DNA of 64,000 bases from Hahella sp. KA22 (GTDB lineage: Bacteria; Pseudomonadota; Gammaproteobacteria; Pseudomonadales; Oleiphilaceae), in the NCBI RefSeq assembly GCF_004135205.1, contig NZ_CP035490.1:4073644-4137643 (forward strand), given 5' to 3'. The notes under the pieces were generated by a model. The model did no database searches, had not been told where the DNA came from, and saw only the letters and a list, made by a program, of their open reading frames with translations. The stretch's first letter is position 1, and the number at the start of each line of letters is the position of its first letter. The position numbers and the translations under genes are program-made. Positions 44,674-54,324 of the stretch are shown here, piece after piece.

Positions 44674-45669
44674 ATGAACGCAAAAGAAGTCTTACTCTCC
44701 GCCCGAAACCTGGAAGTGCACTTTCCCATCGGCAAGCACATTCTGCCCAGCCGACGCCCGCGCCTGAAGGCGGTCAACGGCATTGACGTGGATGTCTATC
44801 GCGGCGAAACCCTGGGCATTGTCGGTGAATCCGGCTGTGGCAAGTCCACCCTGGCGCGCGCCCTGTTGCGGCTGATCGAGCCCACCCGGGGCGAGTTGCG
44901 CTGGAAAGGCGAAGACCTGCGCGGCTTCGACAAACACGCCCTGGTGCGCCGTCGTCGTGAATTCCAGATGGTGTTTCAGGACCCCACCGCCAGCCTCAAC
45001 CCGCGCCTGACCGTCTCGGAGTGCATCGCTGAGCCTTTATTAACCCATGAGCCGGGACTCAAACGCCGGGAAATCGAGCGCCAGGTGATCGCCATGATGG
45101 ACAAAGTGGGCCTGTCCGCCAGCCATCGCAATCGCTATCCCCACGAGTTTTCCGGCGGCCAGTGTCAGCGCGTCGGCATCGCCCGCGCCCTGGTTCTCAA
45201 CCCGGATCTGGTGGTGTGCGACGAACCGGTCAGCGCGTTGGACGTCTCCATTCAGGCGCAGGTGATCAATCTGCTGGACGACCTCAAACAGGAAATGGGA
45301 CTGACGCTAGTAATGATCGCCCACGACCTGAGCGTGGTGCGCCATATCAGCGATAGAGTCATGGTCATGTATCTGGGCAAGCCCATGGAAGTCGGCCTGT
45401 ATGACCGGGTTTTCGATCAGGCGCAGCATCCCTACACCAAGGCGCTGTTGTCCGCGGTCCCGATCGCCAATCCCAGACTGGCGCGGCAACGGGAGGTGCA
45501 GCTTTTGCCCGGCGATCTGCCCTCGCCGCTCAACCCACCCAGCGGCTGCGTCTTTCGCACCAGATGCCCGGAGGCCACCGACCTCTGCGGGAGCCAGCCG
45601 CCCACTCAGAGCGGCTCCGACGAGCATCATATTTTCTGTTCCAACACTTTGTTATTGGCGGGCCAATGA
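44674..45669 (+). CDS. oppF: Oligopeptide ABC transporter, ATPase subunit
   Basis: A 331-residue ABC ATPase partner of OppD. Walker [10 protein letters not shown]-loop [12 protein letters not shown], signature FSGGQCQR, Walker [13 protein letters not shown] and MIAHDLSVV are present. The OppF/DppF-type C-terminus has [18 protein letters not shown]. It starts 24 bases after oppD. All catalytic elements are intact, so the transporter looks complete and functional. An aminopeptidase gene follows in the same direction. Confidence 0.94.
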   Translation: MNAKEVLLSARNLEVHFPIGKHILPSRRPRLKAVNGIDVDVYRGETLGIVGESGCGKSTLARALLRLIEPTRGELRWKGEDLRGFDKHALVRRRREFQMVFQDPTASLNPRLTVSECIAEPLLTHEPGLKRREIERQVIAMMDKVGLSASHRNRYPHEFSGGQCQRVGIARALVLNPDLVVCDEPVSALDVSIQAQVINLLDDLKQEMGLTLVMIAHDLSVVRHISDRVMVMYLGKPMEVGLYDRVFDQAQHPYTKALLSAVPIANPRLARQREVQLLPGDLPSPLNPPSGCVFRTRCPEATDLCGSQPPTQSGSDEHHIFCSNTLLLAGQ

Positions 45670-45795
45670 GATCACTCGCCAACACATCGGCGCCGGGATG
45701 CGCTTATCGTGGGAGACAGGGCCAGGCATGCGCCAGGTCTGTCGTTGTCAGTTTTTCCGTCGAATTAACCGTCTGTCATTAGGAAGTTTTTAGCC

Positions 45796-47583
45796 ATGAA
45801 TACGCCCCCAGTCACACAACGACTCGAACATCTTCGCAAAGCGATGGACAAGCAGGCGTTCGCCGCCTATATCGTCACCAACAACGACCCGCATTCCAGC
45901 GAATATTCCGCCGATCACTGGCTGACGCGGACCTGGATTTCCGGTTTCAACGGTTCGGCGGGCAATGTGGTCGTCACCGGCGATGGCGGCGGCCTGTGGA
46001 CGGACGGTCGTTACTTCATTCAGGCGGAGGAGCAACTGGCGGGATCTGGCCTCAAACTGTTCAAAGCCAGGCTGCCGGAGACGCCGACCATTCCCCAGTG
46101 GCTGGCCGCCACCCTGCCGGAAAACGCCCGCGTGGGCGTGGATGGTCGCTCGATCAGCCGCGCATTTTATCAGGAGCTGTTGGAAGCTTTCGCGCCCAAG
46201 TCGATTCAGTTGGTTCTGGATCAGGACCTGATCACGCCGCTCTGGTATGACCGCCCCGCCCGTCCCAAAGCCCCAGTGTTCAACCATGAGTTACGTTACG
46301 CCGGCGTGGACGCCCAGGAAAAAATGCAGCGCATTCGCGACTGGATGACGGAACAACAGGTGGACGGTCTGCTGGTCTCCACGCTGGACGATGTCATGTG
46401 GGCGCTGAATATTCGCGGCGGCGATACGCCCTATTGCCCGATTTCCGAGTCCTATCTGCTGGTCACCGCGCAGCAAAGTCAAGTCTTCATCGATCGCGAC
46501 AAATTGCCCGAAGCGGTGGAATGCACCCTGGCGGAATATGGCGTGACGGCGCACAGTTATGAGCTTGTCGTCGAGGCGGTAAATCAATTGCCGGAAGGCT
46601 GCAAGCTGTCCATCAATCCCGCCAGCGCCAACAGTCTGTTGGTCAACCAGATCAAGCCTCAGATCACGCTGCTGGAAACGCCCTGCCCGGTCACCGACAT
46701 GAAGGCGCAGAAGAACTCCACGGAAATGGAGAACTTCGAGCAGGCGCTGCGTCTGGACGGCGTGGCCATGGTGAATTTCATGTACTGGCTGCAGACGCAG
46801 GTTCCCGGCGGCAAGGTCACCGAGTTATCGGCGGAGAAGCAATTGCGGGAGTATCGTCGCGCCACGTCCAGCTATATCAGCGACAGTTTCCGCACCATCG
46901 CCGGGTTTGGTCCTCACGCAGCGAAGATGCACTATTCCGCCGGCGCCGACAGCAACGCCACCGTGGATGAGAGCAACTTCTTCCTGGTGGATTCCGGCGG
47001 CCAGTATCCCGGCGGCACTACCGACATCACCCGCACCTTTCATTTTGGAACGCCCACCGCGCAACAACGCAAGGACTACACGCTGGTGCTCAAGGCGGTG
47101 ATACGGCTGACGCAGACCGTGTTTCTGAAAGGGGCCACCGGCGCCAATCTGGATATCATGGCGCGGGGCATGTTGTGGCGTCATCGCATCGACTACAAGT
47201 GCGGCACCGGACATGGCGTCGGTCTGTGTCTGAACGTGCATGAAGGTCCGCAGAATTTCTCGCAGAATCCCAAAGAAGTCGCCCTCAAACCCGGCATGGT
47301 CATCACCAATGAACCCGGCGTGTATCGCGAAGGCGAGTATGGCGTGCGCATCGAAAACATCATGAAAGTGGTGGAGCTGGAGGAAAACGAATTCGGCGTA
47401 TTCTATGGCTTCGAAACCATCACCCTGGCGCCCATCGCGGTCAACGCTCTGGATATGTCCATGCTCAGCACGGAGGAAACCGATTGGCTCAACGCCTATC
47501 ACTGGCGCGTGTATGAAGCGCTCAGCCCTTATCTGGAAGCGGCGCAAACCGCCTGGTTGAGGAACGCCACCAAACCGGTTTAA
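45796..47583 (+). CDS. Xaa-Pro aminopeptidase (M24B), long three-domain form
   Basis: A 595-residue metallopeptidase, close in length to the eukaryotic-type aminopeptidase P1 and longer than E. coli PepP (about 440). Two N-terminal creatinase-like domains precede the pita-bread catalytic domain. The metal and catalytic residues are visible: [10 protein letters not shown] and [13 protein letters not shown] (two Asp), [17 protein letters not shown] (His), VITNEPGVY (Glu) and GVRIENIM (Glu). It removes N-terminal residues ahead of proline in the cytoplasm. RBS AGGAAG lies upstream of the ATG. Placed directly after oppABCDF, it would process imported proline-containing peptides. No leader peptide is present. 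Confidence 0.92.
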   Translation: MNTPPVTQRLEHLRKAMDKQAFAAYIVTNNDPHSSEYSADHWLTRTWISGFNGSAGNVVVTGDGGGLWTDGRYFIQAEEQLAGSGLKLFKARLPETPTIPQWLAATLPENARVGVDGRSISRAFYQELLEAFAPKSIQLVLDQDLITPLWYDRPARPKAPVFNHELRYAGVDAQEKMQRIRDWMTEQQVDGLLVSTLDDVMWALNIRGGDTPYCPISESYLLVTAQQSQVFIDRDKLPEAVECTLAEYGVTAHSYELVVEAVNQLPEGCKLSINPASANSLLVNQIKPQITLLETPCPVTDMKAQKNSTEMENFEQALRLDGVAMVNFMYWLQTQVPGGKVTELSAEKQLREYRRATSSYISDSFRTIAGFGPHAAKMHYSAGADSNATVDESNFFLVDSGGQYPGGTTDITRTFHFGTPTAQQRKDYTLVLKAVIRLTQTVFLKGATGANLDIMARGMLWRHRIDYKCGTGHGVGLCLNVHEGPQNFSQNPKEVALKPGMVITNEPGVYREGEYGVRIENIMKVVELEENEFGVFYGFETITLAPIAVNALDMSMLSTEETDWLNAYHWRVYEALSPYLEAAQTAWLRNATKPV

Positions 47584-47611
47584 CAGCCTCACTCCAACCC
47601 ATAACCAGACC

Positions 47612-47647
47612 TGGCGGACAAATACCTTTCCGATTATTTGTCCGCCA
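47612..47647 (+). terminator. Strong hairpin downstream of the aminopeptidase gene
   Basis: Perfect 13-base arms TGGCGGACAAATA (47612-47624) and TATTTGTCCGCCA (47635-47647), 29 bases after the stop. It has no T-run, so it may be an RNA-stability hairpin rather than a classical terminator. Confidence 0.6.
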
Positions 47648-47651
47648 TCGG

Positions 47652-47755
47652 CCGGGCCTGTTTCATGTTCGGGCCCGGTCTCCCGCGGCATGCCGCCGCA
47701 CAGACGCATTCATGCGTCCGGTTACCCGCATGGCTTCTCCTCGTCATGCGGGTAA
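47652..47755. repeat. Cluster of inverted repeats between convergent genes
   Basis: Four consecutive palindromes: CCGGGCC (47652-47658) with GGCCCGG (47672-47678); GCGGCATGCCGC (47685-47696); GACGCAT (47703-47709) with ATGCGTC (47712-47718); and perfect 11-base arms TTACCCGCATG (47722-47732) with CATGCGGGTAA (47745-47755). Together with the hairpins on either side, almost the whole spacer can fold. Confidence 0.6.
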
Positions 47756-47802
47756 ACAAGCAGTACAGGTAGTAGAAGTACAAGAAGGTCCATCCATGTA
47801 TT

Positions 47803-47827
47803 GCCCGGCGTTCGCCGGGCTTTTTTT
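47803..47827 (+). terminator. Rho-independent terminator
   Basis: GCCCGGCG (47803-47810), loop TT, CGCCGGGC (47813-47820), then seven Ts (47821-47827). The T-run orients it to the plus strand, ending the opp-aminopeptidase transcript before the convergent oxidoreductase gene. Confidence 0.85.
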
Positions 47828-47843
47828 GTGGGATGCGAAACGC

Positions 47844-48395
47844 TTACTGACCGCGTACGAATTCGCTCCGCCAGTTTTGGATATGGGTGAGATAACGCTG
47901 ACAGGCGACATCCAGATCCGCGTCGGTCAGGTAATCCGCCTGATACACCACAAACGGATCGCCCCAGGGCAGACGGCAGCGATTGGCGGTGGCCTGCAGC
48001 GGCGTCAGCAGGGTTTCCATGGTGAAACGATTCTGCCCGCGAGGTTGATAAGCCGCCTCGGTATTGCCGGCGGTGGTGGCGATCATGATCGGCGCGCCTT
48101 CGAAGCGTTTTCCGGTGTTTTCGTAGTCCAGGTAATACATGTGGGTCAGCACGAGGTCCTGCCAGCGCTGCAACAATGGCGGCGTGGAGTACCACTGAAT
48201 AGGAAATTGCAGAATCAGGCGCTCGCTTTGCAGCAGTCGGTCGATCTCTGTGGCGACATCAATGCACTCATCCGGATACAGCCGATTCATATCCACCACA
48301 TCCAGGTCGTCGAGGGTTTGCGCCGCCGCCATCAGTGCAGCATTAATGCGTGAAGGGCGATAGCGGGAGTGGAACATCAGCAGTGTGGTTTTCAT
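47844..48395 (-). CDS. Flavodoxin-fold NAD(P)H oxidoreductase (KefF/MdaB type)
   Basis: A 183-residue protein of the flavodoxin_2 family. It starts MKTTLLMFHSRYRPSRINAA, the first strand and phosphate loop, then has the helix-strand array with LILQFPIQWYSTPPLLQRWQ, the signature loop of KefF/MdaB-type quinone reductases, followed by LDYENTGKRFEGAPIMIATT. It would transfer two electrons from NAD(P)H to quinones or similar compounds using FMN/FAD in the cytoplasm. Upstream AGGAC may be its ribosome site. It is divergent from a LysR regulator gene starting 123 bases away, a common pairing in which the regulator controls the oxidoreductase. Confidence 0.85.
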   Translation of the reverse strand: MKTTLLMFHSRYRPSRINAALMAAAQTLDDLDVVDMNRLYPDECIDVATEIDRLLQSERLILQFPIQWYSTPPLLQRWQDLVLTHMYYLDYENTGKRFEGAPIMIATTAGNTEAAYQPRGQNRFTMETLLTPLQATANRCRLPWGDPFVVYQADYLTDADLDVACQRYLTHIQNWRSEFVRGQ

Positions 48396-48517
48396 CGTTG
48401 GCAGTCCTATTCAGTGTGTTTTCAGCGCGTTGCTGCGCTGTGTGTCGATAGGTGCTAGATTGCGCCACTCGCTTATATTAATCTAATTGATAGTTTATAT
48501 ATTTGATTATTCGTTTT

Positions 48518-49411
48518 ATGAATTTACGCGGCGTCGATTTAAATCTGTTGGTGATTCTGGATGCGTTAATGGACGAACGTCATGTCACGCGCGCGGCGAA
48601 GCGCCTGCACTTGTCGCAACCGGCCACCTCCAGCGCCCTGGAACGCTGTCGCCACCTGTTTGGCGATCCTCTGCTGATTCGCGGTCGTGGTGAAATGCGC
48701 CTCAGCGCCAAAGCCGAATCCTTGCGTGAGCCGATCAAGGCGCTGCTGGCCCAGGCGGAGCGTGTGATCAATCAGGCTGATACGCCCCTGGCGGAATTGC
48801 GTCAGACCATACGCATCCTGATGGCGGACTTCCCCGTTTCCGCGCTGCTGGGGCCGTTACATCAACGCCTGATGACCAGCGCCCCCAACCTGGATTTAAT
48901 CGTGCAGCCCTGGCATGGCGCCAAGTCCGCTCTGGAACAGCTCGCCAAAGGAGAAGCCGATCTGGCGGTGTCAGTGTTCCCCAATGTCGGCGCCTCATTT
49001 CGCTGCGTTGAATTGTTGTATGAAGACTACTGCGTGCTGATGCGCAAAGACCATCCCGCCGCCCAGGACTTCAACCTGCAACAATGGCTCGCCTACCCCC
49101 ATGTCCTGGTCTCCGGCCGCGGCGACGCCGACAGCCCCGTCGACCAGACCCTGCAAGCCCACGGACTAGGCCGCCGCGTCGCCCTGGTCGTCCCCTACTT
49201 CCAAATGGCCCCCGACCTCGTCGCCCAATCCGACTACATCGCCCTCCTCCCCATCCACTGCGTCCCCCAAGACACCACAAAATTCACCGTCTTCCCACCC
49301 CCCATACCAGTAGAAGGCTTCCCACTGCACCTGGCGTGGCATGTGAGAAGACAGGCGGATCAGGCGGTGAGCCATGTGGCTGGGGTGATTCGGGAGGTTA
49401 CTGGGGGATAG
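48518..49411 (+). CDS. LysR-family transcriptional regulator
   Basis: A 297-residue LysR regulator from ATG 48518 (MNLRGVDLNLLVILDALMDE); a TTG 15 bases earlier is unlikely. The winged helix is classic: HVTRAAKRLHLSQPATSSAL, then LERCRHLFGDPLLIRGRG. The effector domain (about 90-297) has the two-lobe pattern with LIVQPWHGAKSALEQLAKGE and ADLAVSVFP. It probably senses a small ligand or redox signal and controls the divergent oxidoreductase gene. Codons in the last third (about 49080-49330) shift to almost only C at third positions, then to G-rich sequence just before the stop, unlike the first two thirds. Confidence 0.88.
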   Translation: MNLRGVDLNLLVILDALMDERHVTRAAKRLHLSQPATSSALERCRHLFGDPLLIRGRGEMRLSAKAESLREPIKALLAQAERVINQADTPLAELRQTIRILMADFPVSALLGPLHQRLMTSAPNLDLIVQPWHGAKSALEQLAKGEADLAVSVFPNVGASFRCVELLYEDYCVLMRKDHPAAQDFNLQQWLAYPHVLVSGRGDADSPVDQTLQAHGLGRRVALVVPYFQMAPDLVAQSDYIALLPIHCVPQDTTKFTVFPPPIPVEGFPLHLAWHVRRQADQAVSHVAGVIREVTGG

Positions 49412-49672
49412 TTGGATGGGTTGTTGATATATAAAAGGATTTAGGAACAAATCGTTAATATAGTAATAAGTTTTCCTAAATGGTCTCTAAGCCACGGTTG
49501 ACAAAAGTGAGGGCCACACCACCCCGTAAGTTACAACTATTTACATCTATTTTTACGTGACTCACTTGAGAGCTAATTTTTTGAGCTATCATTTACTCAA
49601 TCCAGAGTAGTGATAGAAGTCAAATAAGCTTATTAAGCAAGGCCTTCCTTCCACCAAGAAAGGGACTTATGT

Positions 49673-52576
49673 ATGAAATATAAACTCCCATCAAGTCATG
49701 CCCTCTCAGAAAAGATTATTGCTAACTTGATGTTCAATGAAAACGATAGTCTCATACTAACGGATGCTCAATATGCTGCTTTGGAGGCCGGTTTAGGCAA
49801 AGGAGAAAGTCTACTGATCTTATCACCGACTTCTACTGGTAAAACTCAAATAGCTGTTTGGGCAATTGCGAATGCATTAGAAAATGGGTTAAACGCTGTA
49901 TACCTAGTCACACATAGAGCTTTAGCGAAACAGAAGTTCCAAGACTTTCAGGATATGTTGCTCAGTACGTTTCTTGGAGGAGACCCATTATCAATAGTTT
50001 TGGCAACCGGAGACTCAGTGATTGATTGCAGAGGAGATATACCCGCCGATCCACTTTCAACCCCCTTACTAGTTGCGACATATGAGAAGTATCTTGCCAT
50101 GATCTCTTCCACAGGTGTTCCATCATCAATGGACAACACGGTTGTTATATGTGATGAGATTCAATTGCTGGGTGATAAAAACCGAGGTCAAAATGTAGAA
50201 GTTTTATTAACTCTTATGAAAAACGCTGGATGGAGACAATTTGTAGGCCTGTCAGCGGTTTTAGAAAAAAACGACGGAGTAGACTTATCTAACTGGCTAA
50301 ATGTTAAGCTTGTACGATCACCTAATAGAGAGAAAAATCTTAGATATGAGTATTGGGGAGAAGATTTTATAGAACGCGTCTTGACATCTTCACCTTCAAC
50401 ATTAGAAAAAGCAAGTTTACCCTCCGCTAAGGGCTATCGCACGCTCGAAGTATTGGAACACTTATCTACTCAAAGCCCATCTTCCTTTCCTGCAATAGTT
50501 TTCTGCATGAAAAAAGATGACATATATAAATTGGCCGAGTCCGAATACAGAAAGAAATCCACCGGAAAGCCAAATAATTTATCGATAGATTTTGACTCGT
50601 TCCCTAGCACAAGCACAATGTCGCTTCTCTCTAAATTACTTCCTTATAAAATTGCAATTCATTGCGCAGATTTAACAGACGACGAAAGAAAGATAGTAGA
50701 AGACTGCCTTGTCAAAAATGAAATTGACATTGTATTTGCCACATCAACATTGGCAGCAGGTGTTAACTTCCCGTTGGGTTCCGCCATATTTCACAGCTGG
50801 ACACGTTGGGATAGTAGCAAAAGAATGCACATCCCAATAGACGCCTCTGAGTTCCATAATATGGCAGGGCGTGTTGGTCGAATGGGCGCTCATCATGAGG
50901 AAGGAAGAGTTGTTTTCTTTCCTGTTAAAAACACGAATTTTCAAGCATATAAGGCATATTTAAATTTAAACGATATGCCACCAATTACCTGTCGTATCAA
51001 TGAAGCATCTTTTGATAAACTAAGCCTTCAGCTTGTTTCTGCGGGCCTCTGTCACGATAGAGATAGTGTAAACACCTTAATTTGTTCCTCATTTAGCGGT
51101 TTACGTGAAGAAGACAACAACACGCTCAATTTTTCCAATTGGCCCAAATTAATAGCAGAGGCCATCGACTTCCTGATAGATAATAAAATGCTTATCCAAC
51201 AGTCAGATGAAACATTACTGGCCACGTCTTTTGGGAAGGCAGTTTCGTATTCTGGATTTCGCCCAATTTCAGCAGTTATTTTAACCAATTACTTTATTGA
51301 CAAAGCACCATTATTATCAAATCTTCTTGAAACTCCATTAAGCAAGGAAAACATCGATAGATTTTCATTCATAGTATTCTCTGCAGCATTTTCTACGCCA
51401 GAGTTTAATTCACAAGGAGGTGTGCAACCTTCTCGCTTTCTACCTTGGCAACTCAAGGATATTGCTACTAACCCAGGCAGCTACGCTAGTGACTTGCTTG
51501 AGCCTACTTGGTATGCAAACCCTGCTCCGACAAGTGCCGCATGGTTAGCGTTAGGCTGGATTAACGGAGAGTTGCTAAGTGAGCAAGAGAAGACCCATAG
51601 CGATTTGAGGGCTGGCTCAATTTTAGATATGTATAGAAACTTAGGTTGGAGTCTACAAGGAATAGCATCTATTATTTCCTCTATTACAGACTCCAGAACC
51701 CCGGCCCCATTAAGACCACAAAAATTAAGAGAAAACAGTGAATTATTATACTCTCTCCGAAAAATACCGCGTGTTATAACTCGGTTAAATTTCCGTATAT
51801 CAAGCGGACTGCCAGATGACGTACTTTGGATGGAGGGCCTGAATCGCAGGGGAGAACGATTTAAGCTTACCAGAGAAGAAATCTTAAAACTTCGGAAGAC
51901 TAATATGATTAGCCCTGAATCTTTGGTTTTAGGTACCGAAGAGGCAGATAAAGCACGATGTGCTGCTTTTTCCCGTATTAAGCCATCTCCAAAAGCTAAG
52001 TCAAACTGGCTAAGAGACAGATGCCGATCATGGAAGTCTGACCAAAGGGCAAAAGCTTCTGAGCGCCATCAAAGAAGGGCCAAAGGATGCAGTGAAGTTC
52101 AATTAATAGAAAATTTTTACTTATATCGAGGAACTTCATTTGAAGAAGTTTATGAGAGCATTTTAACCCACCTTGGAATTTGTTTTGAGAAGTTAGATAA
52201 TGGCAATAGAGTTGGCGCACCAGATTATCTTATAACATTTGAAAACTCCCCACCAATAGTCATGGAATTAAAGTCTAAAGAAGGTGACAAGCTAGTTGGA
52301 TATAATGATGCAACCGAAGTCCTATCTGCATCAGAGATTCATGGCTACAAAGATAACTTTTGCGTCACACTTTGTCATCCTGGAGTGGACCCAAGTGTTC
52401 CTATGAATATCACTAGTTGCGGAAGGCTATGCGTCGTAGAGAGCCACGACTTTGGTGAGGCCTTATTACGTTATTGCAAAAAAAGTATTCGACAAGAACA
52501 ATTATGGAACTGGCTCGCCTCTCCTGGTCAAGCACTAAGCGATGACCTACCTTTTACGGAACATTTTGATAGCTAA
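49673..52576 (+). CDS. Ski2-like DExH helicase fused to a PD-(D/E)xK-type nuclease
   Basis: A 967-residue protein. Helicase motifs: I SPTSTGKT (51-58), II CDEIQ (DEIQ 161-164), III LSAVL (193-197), a domain-2 motif DIVFATSTLAAGVNFP (about 352-367) and VI HNMAGRVGRMG (395-405). The DEIQ and AGRxGR pattern points to the Ski2/Hel308 side of superfamily 2. A long middle region is unrecognised. The C-terminus has PDYLITF (850), then a Glu-Leu-Lys motif VMELKSK (865-867), the layout of a PD-(D/E)xK nuclease core. ATG 49673 has AGGGA upstream. GC content is far below its neighbours, and it stands alone, so it is likely acquired. A phage-defence role is plausible but unproven; DNA repair is the alternative. 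Confidence 0.75.
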   Translation: MKYKLPSSHALSEKIIANLMFNENDSLILTDAQYAALEAGLGKGESLLILSPTSTGKTQIAVWAIANALENGLNAVYLVTHRALAKQKFQDFQDMLLSTFLGGDPLSIVLATGDSVIDCRGDIPADPLSTPLLVATYEKYLAMISSTGVPSSMDNTVVICDEIQLLGDKNRGQNVEVLLTLMKNAGWRQFVGLSAVLEKNDGVDLSNWLNVKLVRSPNREKNLRYEYWGEDFIERVLTSSPSTLEKASLPSAKGYRTLEVLEHLSTQSPSSFPAIVFCMKKDDIYKLAESEYRKKSTGKPNNLSIDFDSFPSTSTMSLLSKLLPYKIAIHCADLTDDERKIVEDCLVKNEIDIVFATSTLAAGVNFPLGSAIFHSWTRWDSSKRMHIPIDASEFHNMAGRVGRMGAHHEEGRVVFFPVKNTNFQAYKAYLNLNDMPPITCRINEASFDKLSLQLVSAGLCHDRDSVNTLICSSFSGLREEDNNTLNFSNWPKLIAEAIDFLIDNKMLIQQSDETLLATSFGKAVSYSGFRPISAVILTNYFIDKAPLLSNLLETPLSKENIDRFSFIVFSAAFSTPEFNSQGGVQPSRFLPWQLKDIATNPGSYASDLLEPTWYANPAPTSAAWLALGWINGELLSEQEKTHSDLRAGSILDMYRNLGWSLQGIASIISSITDSRTPAPLRPQKLRENSELLYSLRKIPRVITRLNFRISSGLPDDVLWMEGLNRRGERFKLTREEILKLRKTNMISPESLVLGTEEADKARCAAFSRIKPSPKAKSNWLRDRCRSWKSDQRAKASERHQRRAKGCSEVQLIENFYLYRGTSFEEVYESILTHLGICFEKLDNGNRVGAPDYLITFENSPPIVMELKSKEGDKLVGYNDATEVLSASEIHGYKDNFCVTLCHPGVDPSVPMNITSCGRLCVVESHDFGEALLRYCKKSIRQEQLWNWLASPGQALSDDLPFTEHFDS

Positions 52577-52671
52577 AGTAATCTTTTAAGATACTTAGTG
52601 CTACCAATACTATAAATCCATCGAGCCTTCTCTGAGCGTGGTACCAACTATTTAAGTTCAGATAACATCCC

Positions 52672-52905
52672 TCACAAATCATTACGTTCAATATCCTCAA
52701 GAAAGTCACTGACATCGTAGTTCACGCTAAAACCCTTTTTGGCCAGTAGGCCGTGAAATTCGAACTCGGAAATCCCCGCGATTTTTCCAGCGAAAGCGCC
52801 GTGAATGCCACGGTCTTTGTACAAGGCGATTGCCAGTAGTTCCAGCGCTTCTTTCTCTGTGAGTTGCAGCTTTTGGGCTATTTCGTCATCTATTTCGATT
52901 TTCAC
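52672..52905 (-). CDS. UPF0175-family small protein (possible antitoxin)
   Basis: A 77-residue protein starting at GTG 52903-52905 with AAGGA seven bases upstream. The pattern LTEKEALELLAIALYKDRGI (about 16-35), then KIAGISEFEFHGLLAKKGFS, is that of UPF0175 proteins, small helix-turn-helix-like partners often found with PIN-domain toxins. It ends with an acidic YDVSDFLEDIERNDL. No PIN-domain gene lies beside it, so it is either a solitary member or a leftover antitoxin. It is convergent with the helicase-nuclease gene. Confidence 0.7.
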   Translation of the reverse strand: MKIEIDDEIAQKLQLTEKEALELLAIALYKDRGIHGAFAGKIAGISEFEFHGLLAKKGFSVNYDVSDFLEDIERNDL

Positions 52906-53159
52906 GTTTCATCCTTCACAAGTTTCTGAAAGTTGGCTGGCATGGATGCGTTAAGGCAGATATGGAGGTGTTTAAGCTGAGCATCTTAGCATCTGCCCAG
53001 CCGCACCCCATCAGCCTTTTGCTCCTCTTCTGTACTCCACCTCCTTGATATTTCATTGATATCTCCTTGATTTTTGCTTGGTCCCTGCTTTTCTACAATT
53101 CCTTAAAAGGCTTATCAAACAAGGCGGTTTGGCTATACGAGAGGGTTGGAGGCGGTCGG

Positions 53160-54266
53160 ATGTGGGTGTTGTTTCGTTATCTTAATCGTCAGATTCTGAC
53201 GTCGCTTTTTGGATTGACGTTTCTGTTGCTGTTTGTGTTCACCAGTACGCGTTTCGCTCAGTACCTGACTGAGGCGGCGACGGGGCAGATTTCTGCGGAT
53301 GTGCTGGCGCCGATCATGGCTTATCGTCTTCCCGGTTTCCTGCAGTTGATATTGCCGTTGGCGCTTTTCCTGTCGATATTGCTTAGCTACGGGCGCATGT
53401 ATCTGGATGCGGAGATGACCGCTATATTCGCCAGTGGGGTGAGCAAGTCCAGGCTTGTCGCCGTGACCATGGGGTCGGGGTTTGCAATCGCCCTGGTGGT
53501 GGGGTCGATGAGTCTTTATCTGAACCCGCTCGGCCGGCAACAGACGGAACGGATTTTATTGGAGCAAGCCAAGCGCTCCCGCTTTGAATTGGTTACTCCT
53601 GGACGTTTTCAACGTTTCTCCGAGGGGGAGGATGGCCGGGTGTCTTATGTGGAGTCGCTCAGCAACGATGACCGCGAGATGCGCAACGTTTTTATGGCGG
53701 AAACCGACAAGGAGAAAGGACAAACCGCAGTGCTGACTGGCGAGTCCGGGCATTTGTTTTATGACGCCGCCACAGGTAACCGCTTTCTGGTGATCGATAA
53801 CGGGGCTCGCTATGTGGGAACGCCGGGACAGGCGGATTATCGCTCGGTCACGTTCGATACCTACGGCATCCGGCTTGATGAGCCGGACCTGGAGCGCGAA
53901 GCCTTCGACGAGACCATTCCCACCGCCACGCTATGGCGGAGCGATTCGCCCAAAGCGTCGGCGCTGCTGCAATGGCGTCTGTCGCTGCCTATGCTCGCGC
54001 CTATCGTCGCCCTGCTGGCGGTGTCCTTGAGCCGAGTGAACCCCAGACAGGGACGCTTCCACCGCCTCCTTACGGCATTGCTGGTGTACGTCAGCTATCT
54101 GGGATTATTGATCTATTGCAAGAAGGCCGTCGCGAAGCAGTCACTGCCTGACTGGCTTGGCCTATGGTCAGTGCATGTGGCCTATTTTTGCTTTGGACTG
54201 CTGTTGTTGTACGGACAGGAGATCCGCTTGCGGCTGCAGCCGCGAAGCTCAACGCCGTCGGTTTGA
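53160..54266 (+). CDS. lptF: LptF/LptG-family permease (LptF-like)
   Basis: A 368-residue YjgP/YjgQ-family protein, normal LptF length. Start ATG 53160 with GGAGG seven bases upstream; longer frames have no ribosome site. Topology: two N-terminal helices (FGLTFLLLFVFTSTRFAQYL; LQLILPLALFLSILLSYGRM), a third after GVSKSRLV, a large periplasmic beta-jellyroll (about 130-265), then three C-terminal helices. In the LPS export complex LptB2FG, LptF and LptG extract LPS from the inner membrane. No lptG follows here; the next gene is on the other strand. This may be an extra paralogue or a split arrangement with lptG elsewhere. Confidence 0.88.
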   Translation: MWVLFRYLNRQILTSLFGLTFLLLFVFTSTRFAQYLTEAATGQISADVLAPIMAYRLPGFLQLILPLALFLSILLSYGRMYLDAEMTAIFASGVSKSRLVAVTMGSGFAIALVVGSMSLYLNPLGRQQTERILLEQAKRSRFELVTPGRFQRFSEGEDGRVSYVESLSNDDREMRNVFMAETDKEKGQTAVLTGESGHLFYDAATGNRFLVIDNGARYVGTPGQADYRSVTFDTYGIRLDEPDLEREAFDETIPTATLWRSDSPKASALLQWRLSLPMLAPIVALLAVSLSRVNPRQGRFHRLLTALLVYVSYLGLLIYCKKAVAKQSLPDWLGLWSVHVAYFCFGLLLLYGQEIRLRLQPRSSTPSV

Positions 54267-54324
54267 ATGCGAGGGGCACGCGTCGTCGACATCTTCAGAT
54301 TCAACGTCGATTTCAAACCTCTGC

